Below, piece by piece: positions 37,393 to 45,693 of a stretch of DNA of 64,000 nucleotides. Location: contig NC_014207.1 of assembly GCF_000093025.1 (NCBI RefSeq), forward strand, positions 930,001 to 994,000. The letters are read 5' to 3'. Under the pieces are notes generated by a model. That model saw nothing but the letters and a program-made list of their open reading frames with translations. It was not told where the DNA came from and did no database searches. Numbering within the stretch: position 1 is the first letter of the stretch; each line of letters opens with the position of its first letter. The position numbers and the translations under genes were made by a program. The stretch is from Methylotenera versatilis 301. GTDB taxonomy: Bacteria; Pseudomonadota; Gammaproteobacteria; Burkholderiales; Methylophilaceae.

Positions 37393-37599
37393 AGATATAT
37401 TAAATAAACCTCTTGAGCTTTGTATCTCTGCTTTCGGACTGTCAACGAGATTTTGAGTGGCGACTTTGAACTTGTGCGCAACGCAATTAGCAAATTCGGG
37501 GTTGAAATTCTAGCATAATACAATTTGATATTAGCCTAATTGTAGACATCTAAAATTAAAAGTCTATTAACTGATAGCCTACTAGTACCTTAGCTAACC

Positions 37600-40365
37600 T
37601 CAACCCTGCGGCGAAGTTCCAGTGAGTTTGAAATCCTTGATCCAGTTTAAAAAGACATCTACAGGCATTGGTTTAGCAATAAAATATCCTTGAGCTATAT
37701 CACAATCCAACTCACTGAGCTTATTCCATTGCGCCTGCGTTTCAACACCTTCAGCAACAACTTTTTTCCCAAGATCATGGGCAAGGTCAATGGTTGACTT
37801 CACTATCATTAATGATTCTTTACTTGTTAACATTGCACTTACAAAGGATTGATCAATTTTGAGGAATTGGATAGGTAATCTTTGAAGATAACTTAAAGAA
37901 GAGTAGCCAGTACCAAAATCATCGATGCTTAAATCGATACCTTCTTCACGGATGAGTTGTAGTACTTTTAAAGCTTGCTGGGCATCATCCATAATTGAAC
38001 TTTCGGTCACCTCAATCTCTAAAAGTCCCGTGCCTATACTCCACCTAGTTCTCAAGTGATGTATCCGCTCGACTAGGTCAATCTCATGCAGATTGCGTGC
38101 AGAAAGGTTGATTGCTATAGGCATTATGAATCCATTACGCTCCCAGTCATGTATCAACTGCACCGCGGTATTCATGACCCATTGGGTTAATGGCTTAATC
38201 AAGCCAATTTGCTCCGCAAGGGTAATAAATTCATATGGTGGGATCAATCCTCTTTCAGGGTGATTCCATCGAATCAGTCCCTCTACGCTACAAACTTGTC
38301 CAGTATCAAATGCTACTTTTGGCTGTAAGTAAAGCTCAAACTCTGTGTGATCTATGGCATGTCTGAGCTCTGCAGCCAATGCTGAGCGATGTGGCTTGTC
38401 TGAGTCCTGATTGTGATCAAACACAAAGTATCGTGCTCCTTTCTTCTTTGCAAGGCGAACAGCTAAGTCCACATGTCTATATAAGTCATGTGTAGTTAAG
38501 CCATGCTCAGGGAATATTGCAATGCCTATTTTTGCCGATATATCTAGGGGAATGTTTGATATAAAAATGGGTTGAACCAACACATTTTCAAGTTGATTTG
38601 CCAGATTGACCGTTTCCGCAGACGAACTATTTTTTAATAAAATTGCAAATTCATCGCCTCGAAGTCTTGCAATACAATCAGAATCTTTAACGACAAATTT
38701 TAAACGATTAGCAAACTCTTTTAGCACTTGGTCACCTCGGCCAAATCCCAGTGCATCATTAATTTCACTTAACTTCTCAATATTGATTTGCAAGAGAGAG
38801 AATGATTGATCTAAGGTCATTGAAGATTCAATTGCCTCAATCAACAACTGGGTAAATTGGGTTTCATTTGGCAATCCTGTCAATGCATCAAAATGGGTTA
38901 TTTTATGTAGCGCCAGCTCTGCTAACTTTCTATCTGTGATGTCAGAAATCAACACATAATAGCCATGAACATCCACCGTAGGAACATAGCTGACCATCTG
39001 CCACACATTTGGAAAAGGCTGCCAATCATAGCTAACTGATTTACCCAACAATGCTTGAACTATATTGGGAGCAGCAATCGCATAACGATCGTTTCCAAGC
39101 ACTTCACTTACGGTTAAACCTTCTATACTTTTATATTCTGGAGCGAATTGATTAAGGTACTTTTGATTAGCGTAGATATAACGCTCACTAGCATCCACAT
39201 AAGCGATTAATGCTGGAACATTGTCTGTAACACTTCGTAGTTTTTCTTCGCTTGCGTGCAACTCAAATGTTCGCTCTTGGATTTTTTTCTCAAGTTGATC
39301 ATTTTGTTCCTGAATTGACTTCTCGGCTTGGCGTTCCAAGGTCACGTCTCGGAAAACCAGCACCACTCCACTGATGTTTCCTGATAAATCGATAATGGGG
39401 GCGGCGCTATCTGCAATCGGATACATGTTACCGTTGCGCTGGATGAGTATCGTGTGATCTTCTAAATTCTGAACTTTTCGTGTTGTTATTGCTTTTGCTA
39501 TAGGAATCAAAGCAGGTTGCCCTGTTGATTCATTGATGATGTTAAAGACATCTTCAATAGGATGTCCTTTAGCCTCAGAAAATTGCCAACCAGTCAGCTT
39601 TTCTGAGACTGAATTCATATGGGTAATACGCCCCTCCGTGTCTGTTGCTAATACACCATCTCCAATGGAATGGAGCGTTGTAGAAAGCTTGTTTTCGCTT
39701 TCCGCCAATTTTTTACGACTTAAATAAATTTCCTTAAGTTGTCTTCGAATCAATAGAAAACTAAAAATCAAAAGTATTACAAGTGCAGTGCCGACAACTA
39801 CTCCTGATCTAAGAGTCAACTCTCTGGAGTGCTCTTGTTTGACAAGGCGCAGGTTCAGTAGTTGTCTTTCCTCTTGCTCCATATCAAGTAACAACTTATA
39901 CATTCGATCCCGTGTCTCTTGCAATTGGGTAGCCGCAATATAGGCAGTTGCAGCTTCCTTGCCTTGAGTTTTCATCAGCAATATCATGCGACTTGATATT
40001 ACCAAACGTTGATCAATCACTTCACGCAGCTGATGCCAAAGTAACTGCTGACGAGGGTTGTCAATGGTAGCTTGTTTGATTAAATGTAACGATTCTTCCC
40101 TAGATTGAATGCGTTTATCACGATCGGTGATGTGTTTTTTATCACCCGTAATTCTGTAACTTTGAGTGTTTAGTTCAATTAGATAAGTATCAGACTTGGC
40201 TTGCTCAACGTTGCTGAGCACTTCGTAAGTGTGCTGAACCATTTTCATAGCCATTGTTGCATTTTTAGATAGTTGCAAGGTAATAGCAATAAGCACAATT
40301 ACAACTAGACAGGCTACGGCAAACACCGATAGCAATTTACTATGAAATGAATAATAGTTTTTCAA
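37600..40365 (-). CDS. CHASE3-PAS-PAS-GGDEF-EAL protein, probable c-di-GMP phosphodiesterase
   Basis: 921 residues. Two membrane helices (about 10-30 and 187-206) flank a CHASE3 sensor; PAS domains at about 222-345 and 372-480; GGDEF domain about 482-645; EAL domain about 655-910. The cyclase domain is degenerate: GGDEF reads RGDEF (569-573), and the first metal-ligand aspartate is Asn in LQINIEKLSEIND, so it probably does not make c-di-GMP and may only bind GTP. The EAL domain keeps its acidic residues: EGLIRW (EAL to EGL), EVTES, IDDFGTGYSSLSYL and AEGVET. Start TTG without a clear ribosome site; an in-frame stop just upstream excludes a longer form. Confidence 0.88.
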   Translation of the reverse strand: MKNYYSFHSKLLSVFAVACLVVIVLIAITLQLSKNATMAMKMVQHTYEVLSNVEQAKSDTYLIELNTQSYRITGDKKHITDRDKRIQSREESLHLIKQATIDNPRQQLLWHQLREVIDQRLVISSRMILLMKTQGKEAATAYIAATQLQETRDRMYKLLLDMEQEERQLLNLRLVKQEHSRELTLRSGVVVGTALVILLIFSFLLIRRQLKEIYLSRKKLAESENKLSTTLHSIGDGVLATDTEGRITHMNSVSEKLTGWQFSEAKGHPIEDVFNIINESTGQPALIPIAKAITTRKVQNLEDHTILIQRNGNMYPIADSAAPIIDLSGNISGVVLVFRDVTLERQAEKSIQEQNDQLEKKIQERTFELHASEEKLRSVTDNVPALIAYVDASERYIYANQKYLNQFAPEYKSIEGLTVSEVLGNDRYAIAAPNIVQALLGKSVSYDWQPFPNVWQMVSYVPTVDVHGYYVLISDITDRKLAELALHKITHFDALTGLPNETQFTQLLIEAIESSMTLDQSFSLLQINIEKLSEINDALGFGRGDQVLKEFANRLKFVVKDSDCIARLRGDEFAILLKNSSSAETVNLANQLENVLVQPIFISNIPLDISAKIGIAIFPEHGLTTHDLYRHVDLAVRLAKKKGARYFVFDHNQDSDKPHRSALAAELRHAIDHTEFELYLQPKVAFDTGQVCSVEGLIRWNHPERGLIPPYEFITLAEQIGLIKPLTQWVMNTAVQLIHDWERNGFIMPIAINLSARNLHEIDLVERIHHLRTRWSIGTGLLEIEVTESSIMDDAQQALKVLQLIREEGIDLSIDDFGTGYSSLSYLQRLPIQFLKIDQSFVSAMLTSKESLMIVKSTIDLAHDLGKKVVAEGVETQAQWNKLSELDCDIAQGYFIAKPMPVDVFLNWIKDFKLTGTSPQG

Positions 40366-40914
40366 CGCTATTTGTTCATTAGATGATTGGTCAAGAGCGC
40401 TTTACTTCGAGATTTAGTGTGGTGAACTTGAGGTTGTGATATTTTCATACTGAAAAGCTGCCTGAACATAGTTGCTACCTCCGTAAAAGGATAATTTTCG
40501 TTCAATACCGCTTTTAGCGTAAATCGCTGACGGTACATTTAACGAGGCAGGTTCAGGACCTCAGAATATGGTGCCGGGTTCAGTGGGCAGCCACAACAGT
40601 ATTAGTCAAATAATTCACTAATTATGTATCAATATACCTGATGTAGATAAAAATTTAAACCGTAAAAAGAATTGATCTTACAGCTTAATTTCAAAGTTAA
40701 GAGTTTCATTAGCATGCACAAGAATAGTCATTAGTTCATTCAATTTTAGATTTTGGTCGCTTGCTCTTTAACGCAACAGCTTCATTGTGGCATCTTCTCC
40801 AATCTGCTCTAACTGCGATGCGAAAATTCTAAAATATCACCCTCTAAATCTCTTGCAATGAAAAATATAAAGAATACTATTATCGAAACATTAACGAATA
40901 AAAAATGGGGAAAT
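40366..40914. other. Long intergenic region upstream of the ANTAR gene
   Basis: No gene supported. It holds the left copy of the ~156-bp inverted repeat and 250-300 bp of AT-rich sequence between the repeat and the ANTAR gene, which must contain that gene's promoter; the divergent promoter of the CHASE3 gene is at the other end. Confidence 0.6.
40450..40605 (+). repeat. ~156-bp repeat, left copy (inverted relative to 42172-42328)
   Basis: By eye about 85% identical to the reverse complement of 42172-42328, with conserved blocks AAAGCTGCCTGAACATAGTT, TTAGCGTAAATCGCTGACGG, AACGAGGCA, GTTCAGGACCTCAG, and GTTCAGTGGGC. The element is partly self-complementary: its ends GCTGCC-TGAAC and GTTCAGTGGGCAGC can pair, and AATACCG...AGCG-TAAAT-CGCT...CGGTA forms an inner hairpin. 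No open reading frame runs through it. It looks like a MITE-like or structured-RNA element; identity unknown. Confidence 0.8.
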
Positions 40915-42096
40915 ATGATGGGTAATGTTCATGAGGAAGAATATAAGGCGTTAAGACTGGAAGCTACTATGCGTCTTGACCAGCTTCAATATCCACATAT
41001 GGATACATTACCTACTGATGTTCCAGGCTTGCTACATGATTTACAAGTACACAAAATTGAATTGGAAATGCAGAATGATCAGTTGCAGAGGGCTAATTTA
41101 GCACTGGAAGAATCTAGTCAGCGTTACAGAGATCGCTATGATTTTGCCCCCATTGGTTACTTCTCTATTAGTGATCAAGGTTTAATCACTGAGTTCAATC
41201 GCAAAGCTGCTTCAATGTTTGGCTTAAAGCATAATAAGCTTAATCAATACCGCTTTGCACAATTTGTTGACGACAGTGATAAAAGCCGCTGGCAGGACTT
41301 ATTTTTAGGGATAAAAAAACAAGAGCACGGTGAAGAGCTACTTTGTGACGTTAAATTAATCAACATTGATGGTATAAGTTTCCATGCAAGTATCAATTGC
41401 CTGCGGATGAATGATGATGTTAAAACAGAGATATTACGCCTAGCTGTCATTGATATTACTGATAAAAAAGTGGCTATAGAAAAGCAGCAAGCCTTAGACG
41501 AACAGCATCAGGAAATATTAGACTCATCCATGAATGGCTTTTGGATAGTAGATTTAAATGGCCGATTTTTAGAGGTAAATGCTACTTACTGCAAAATGAG
41601 CGGTTATGCCCTAACTGAACTTTTGACCATGAAAATTTCTGATATTGAAGCGATTGAATCTGTTAGAGATACCGTGACACATATCAAAAAAGTGATCTCA
41701 ATCGGTCAGGATCAATTTGAATCAAAACATCGACGTAAAGATGGAAGCTTATTTGATGTCAGAATAAAAGCTCAGATTATGCATAGTGAAGGTGGTCGAC
41801 TCGCAGTTTTCTTGCAGGATATCTCATCAATTAAGGCGATTACCGAACAAGTAGAGGCGCTGCAACAAGAGCAACAAGTGATGGAAGGAACAACACAGCA
41901 GTTGCAGACTGCACTTGATTCTGAGCGTAGTTTAAGTGTTGCTGTTGGCATTGTTATGGGGCAGCAGCAGGTTGGTAAAGATGCCGCCATGAAGTTGTTA
42001 CGTAAAAGAGCGCGTGACCAAAATCTGAAATTGAATGATCTTGCAACTATCCTCGTCTGCGCTCGGGAAACCTTAAATTTCGAAATTAAACTATAA
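40915..42096 (+). CDS. PAS-PAS-ANTAR protein (probable RNA-binding antiterminator)
   Basis: About 393 residues: a helical start, PAS 1 (about 70-190, RYDFAPIGYFSISDQGLITEFN), PAS 2 (about 205-320, ILDSSMNGFWIVDLNGRFLEVN), a coiled linker rich in Gln and Glu, and a C-terminal ANTAR domain (about the last 60 residues, SERSLSVAVGIVMGQQQVG then MKLLRKRARDQNLKLNDLA). ANTAR proteins bind paired hairpins in leader RNA and block termination. A one-protein sensor-antiterminator of this layout would link a PAS signal directly to transcript elongation. GGGG before the ATG pair at 40915/40918 favours this start over the ATG at 40858. Imperfect inverted ~156-bp repeats bracket the gene. Confidence 0.88.
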   Translation: MMGNVHEEEYKALRLEATMRLDQLQYPHMDTLPTDVPGLLHDLQVHKIELEMQNDQLQRANLALEESSQRYRDRYDFAPIGYFSISDQGLITEFNRKAASMFGLKHNKLNQYRFAQFVDDSDKSRWQDLFLGIKKQEHGEELLCDVKLINIDGISFHASINCLRMNDDVKTEILRLAVIDITDKKVAIEKQQALDEQHQEILDSSMNGFWIVDLNGRFLEVNATYCKMSGYALTELLTMKISDIEAIESVRDTVTHIKKVISIGQDQFESKHRRKDGSLFDVRIKAQIMHSEGGRLAVFLQDISSIKAITEQVEALQQEQQVMEGTTQQLQTALDSERSLSVAVGIVMGQQQVGKDAAMKLLRKRARDQNLKLNDLATILVCARETLNFEIKL

Positions 42097-42548
42097 ATCC
42101 CATTCTTTTCAAGAGTTCTATTTTTAAAGGCATCGTATATCGTTATATGCATTAGTGCCTTGTTTGATTAACAACACTATTGTGGATGCCCACTGAACTC
42201 GGCACCATCACCCTGAGGTCCTGAACTTGCCTCGTTAAAAATACCGTCAGCGATTTACGCTAACAGCGGTATTAGACGAAAATTTTCCTTTAATGGAAGG
42301 TGGCAACTATGTTCAGGCAGCTTTTTAGTTTTTCTGCTTTTTTCAGCCCAATCTCCTTTTCCACACGACTCAACAGAGTTGGTGTGTTTCTTCGCTCTAA
42401 ATTCGCAGCTGTATCCTCCGGATTATTACTTACGCCCATACCCAGAAGTATCCCAAGCCATTTAAACACGCTCTTATCACTAAGCATAATGAAGCTAAGT
42501 TTTACCGCTTTGTATAAAAACAAACTTATCTAACGAAAGTAGAAAATC
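42097..42548. other. Intergenic region between the ANTAR gene and the Aer-like receptor
   Basis: Contains the right repeat copy. From the repeat to 42523 a leftward frame could encode 77 residues ending inside the repeat (KSCLNIVATFH); the left repeat encodes the same KSCLNIVAT in its equivalent frame, so this may be the relic of a gene end carried by the element. There is no ribosome site or recognisable family, so I do not call it as a gene. The receptor's promoter must also be here. Confidence 0.5.
42172..42328 (-). repeat. ~156-bp repeat, right copy (inverted relative to 40450-40605)
   Basis: Reverse-complement partner of the left copy, with about twenty differences including two one-base gaps by eye. 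The AT-rich flanks (TTGATTA against TAGTCAAA) continue a weak match a few bases inward. No target-site duplication is visible outside the pair. The inner hairpin is better conserved here: AATACCG pairs with CGGTATT around AGCG/CGCT. Confidence 0.8.
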
Positions 42549-45500
42549 ATGAAAATCAATATGCCAATCACGAACACTGAAATTATCTTTGATGATAGTC
42601 AGTTTATGCTAACAAAAACAGATACTAAGGGTGTTATCACCTATGCTAACCAAGATTTTATAAAAGTCAGTGGATTCAGTGAGTCTGAACTTGTAGGTTC
42701 AAGTCACAACATGGTGCGTCATCCAGATATGCCTACAGAGGCATTTGAGGATATGTGGCGAAATCTAAAAGCTAATAAACCATGGACTGGAATGGTTAAG
42801 AACCGAACTAAGACGGGTGATTTTTATTGGGTTATCGCCAATGCTGCACCTATTATTGAAAATGGTCAGGTTACCGGCTATCTTTCAGCCCGCAGGAAAC
42901 CCAGCCGAGAGCAAGTGAAACAAGCAACAGACGCTTACCATCAGTTTAAATCTGGTAATGCTAACGGAATGCAAATAAGCGAAGGTCTAGTTGTAAAAAA
43001 CACCCTCTTAAACAGACTGAGAAATAAAACCCATAATATTAGCCTGTCGCAACGATTGACAGGGCTTGTAGCACTGGCATCGCTATCCATGGCTTTGCAA
43101 GCCGGATTGACAATATATATAGATGCGGCCAACAAATTATGGTTTATATACGGCATACCAGCGGTCACTGCATTGTTATTATTTTGGCTAGTCAGCAAGT
43201 TAACTTCATCGATCAAAATCCCATTAAAAACATCGATGCAAATGTTTGAACAAATCGCAGCTAATAAATTGGATTCTGATATTGAAGTTCAAGGGAATAA
43301 TGAAGTCAGCCAACTCTTACGCGGCATCAAGGCGATGCAAACCTTGCTTAGTGCTAACGAGAATGCAGAAAAAGAGTTAGCATTTAAAGTAAAAGAACAG
43401 TCTACTCAATATGAGAACCAGTTAGCCGCAATCAATAAATCTACTGGTGTGATTGAATTTAGCATGGACGGCCAAGTCATCGCGGCCAATGAAATCTTCT
43501 TGAATGCACTCGGCTACAGTCGAGAGGAAGCTATAGGGCAGCAACACAGCACTTTTGTCGAACCAGAATATAAAACCAGTGCGGAATACAAAGCGTTTTG
43601 GCAGAAACTCAATAGTGGAGAGTCTATTTCAGGCCAATTTTTACGCCTTGGCAAAGGCGGCAAAGAAATCTGGCTTGACGCTTCATACAACCCGATTTTA
43701 GGCGTTACAGGCAAGCCATACAAAGTAGTCAAATATGCAACCGATATTACCGAACAAAAACTTAAAAATGCCGACTTTGAAGGGCAGATCAGCGCGATTG
43801 GTAAATCTCAAGGCGTGATAGAAATCAGTTTGAGCGGCATGATTATTAAAGTCAACCAAGTGTATCTTGACATGTTAGGTTACAAAGAGGCCGAACTACT
43901 TGGCAAGCACGTCAGCATGGTACTAGACCCAACTTTCGCCAAGAGCGATGCCTATAAAACACTATGGGATAAGCTGGTCAATGGCGGTACAGATTCAGGT
44001 CAATACAAACGGATTGCTAAAGATGGTAAAGAAGTCTGGATACAAGCCTCTTACAACCCAATCTACGACCTGAAAGGTAAACCATTTAAAGTCGTCAATT
44101 ACACCATGGATATCACCGCACAAAAACTGCAAGCAGCCGATAATGCTGGGCAAATTTCGGGTATCCAAAAAACACAAGGCGTAGTTGAGTTTGACCTCAC
44201 AGGTAAAATTCTGTCAGTCAACGACATCTTTGTAAGTATGTCTGGCTACACCGAAAATCAAATCGTTGGTAATCATCACAGCATGTTTGTAGAGCCTGCT
44301 TATCGTAACAGCCATGAGTACAAAGCATTCTGGGAGTCACTCGCCCGAGGTGAGGCGCAAGTTGGTCAATTCAAGCGCATTGGTAAAGGCAGCACGGTAG
44401 TTTGGATGCAAGCGATTTACAACCCGATTCTAGATATGAATGGTAAACCTTTTAAAGTGGTGAAATATGCCACAGACATCACAGAGCAACACAATAGCGT
44501 AGAAACACTCGCCAACGCTGTAGAAGAGACTCAAGGTATCATTGAAAGTGCAAAATCTGGTGATTTAAGAAGCCGTGTGTCATTAGATGGCAAAACAGGT
44601 GCGATTGCCAGCCTTTGCCATGGTGTGAATGCCCTCATGGATAAAATGACCGAAGTCATAGTTCAGGTACGAGAAGCCGGTGAAACCATCAATACTGCCG
44701 CAGGTGAAATATCATCTGGTAATAATGACCTATCACAACGCACAGAGCAACAAGCCTCAAGCTTAGAAGAAACCGCAGCCAGCATGGAAGAGCTCGCTTC
44801 AACCGTTAAACAAAATGCTGAGAACGCTAAACAAGCCAACCAGCTTGCTGTCTCCGCTTCAGGAGTCGCAGTTAAAGGTGGTGAAGTAGTCGGTCAAGTC
44901 GTTAGCACCATGAGTGCCATCAACAGCAGTGCTAAAAAGATTGAAGACATTATTTCAGTCATTGACGGTATAGCCTTCCAAACCAACATTCTTGCTCTAA
45001 ATGCTGCTGTTGAGGCGGCCCGTGCAGGTGAGCAAGGTCGAGGCTTTGCCGTAGTGGCAGGTGAAGTACGTAACTTAGCGCAACGATCAGCTAGTGCAGC
45101 AAAAGAGATTAAAGAACTCATCACTGATTCAGTAAGTAAAACAGCCGAAGGTACTACCCAAGTAGAACAAGCTGGTAAAACCATGCAAGAGATTGTGTCA
45201 TCAGTACAACGGGTGACTGACATCATGGCTGAAATTACAGCCGCATCTGTAGAACAAAGTACGGGTATAGATCAGGTCAACCAAGCCGTCACAAGTATGG
45301 ACGAAGTAACGCAACAAAATGCTGCCTTAGTAGAGGAAGCAGCAGCCGCAGCTGAATCACTAGTCGATCAAGCGGTCGGTCTGATGGACGTTGTAAGTGC
45401 TTTTCAATTAAACAGAAGCGCTTCGATTTCTGCACCTAAATCTGCAAGTAAAAATACAGTGCGTTTAGTCTCATCAAGTCCAATGGCTAGGTTAGCGCCA

Positions 45501-45554
45501 AATAAGATGGTCGCAAGTGCAGGTAAAGCAAATGAAGATTGGGCGGAATTTTAA
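42549..45554 (+). CDS. Aer-like methyl-accepting chemotaxis protein with four PAS domains
   Basis: 1001 residues. N-terminal Aer-type PAS (about 10-125, [41 protein letters not shown]), which in Aer binds FAD and senses redox. A hydrophobic hairpin (about 170-215) anchors it without a periplasmic domain; a HAMP-like stretch follows; then three tandem PAS repeats of about 122 residues each (from roughly 285, 407 and 529), each starting near [10 protein letters not shown] and ending TDITEQ. The C-terminal signalling domain has the conserved hairpin tip [20 protein letters not shown]. The end has no CheR-binding pentapeptide. It should sense intracellular redox or energy state. Confidence 0.92.
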   Translation: MKINMPITNTEIIFDDSQFMLTKTDTKGVITYANQDFIKVSGFSESELVGSSHNMVRHPDMPTEAFEDMWRNLKANKPWTGMVKNRTKTGDFYWVIANAAPIIENGQVTGYLSARRKPSREQVKQATDAYHQFKSGNANGMQISEGLVVKNTLLNRLRNKTHNISLSQRLTGLVALASLSMALQAGLTIYIDAANKLWFIYGIPAVTALLLFWLVSKLTSSIKIPLKTSMQMFEQIAANKLDSDIEVQGNNEVSQLLRGIKAMQTLLSANENAEKELAFKVKEQSTQYENQLAAINKSTGVIEFSMDGQVIAANEIFLNALGYSREEAIGQQHSTFVEPEYKTSAEYKAFWQKLNSGESISGQFLRLGKGGKEIWLDASYNPILGVTGKPYKVVKYATDITEQKLKNADFEGQISAIGKSQGVIEISLSGMIIKVNQVYLDMLGYKEAELLGKHVSMVLDPTFAKSDAYKTLWDKLVNGGTDSGQYKRIAKDGKEVWIQASYNPIYDLKGKPFKVVNYTMDITAQKLQAADNAGQISGIQKTQGVVEFDLTGKILSVNDIFVSMSGYTENQIVGNHHSMFVEPAYRNSHEYKAFWESLARGEAQVGQFKRIGKGSTVVWMQAIYNPILDMNGKPFKVVKYATDITEQHNSVETLANAVEETQGIIESAKSGDLRSRVSLDGKTGAIASLCHGVNALMDKMTEVIVQVREAGETINTAAGEISSGNNDLSQRTEQQASSLEETAASMEELASTVKQNAENAKQANQLAVSASGVAVKGGEVVGQVVSTMSAINSSAKKIEDIISVIDGIAFQTNILALNAAVEAARAGEQGRGFAVVAGEVRNLAQRSASAAKEIKELITDSVSKTAEGTTQVEQAGKTMQEIVSSVQRVTDIMAEITAASVEQSTGIDQVNQAVTSMDEVTQQNAALVEEAAAAAESLVDQAVGLMDVVSAFQLNRSASISAPKSASKNTVRLVSSSPMARLAPNKMVASAGKANEDWAEF

Positions 45555-45693
45555 TACAGAGAAAGGTCAATGAGTGCTAGTTTTCAACAAGTGCAATAGC
45601 ATGTTGTTGACTTGCACTCTTATATATTTTCCAACTAATTAACTATAAGTAATAAAATAATCGACATATTTTAATTGGCCTAATGAGAGCTAT

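Noticed and set aside
42290-42533. Possible 77-residue genes on both strands after the right repeat
   Set aside because: No ribosome site or family; the leftward one ends inside the repeat and shares KSCLNIVAT with the left repeat, so it is at most a relic.
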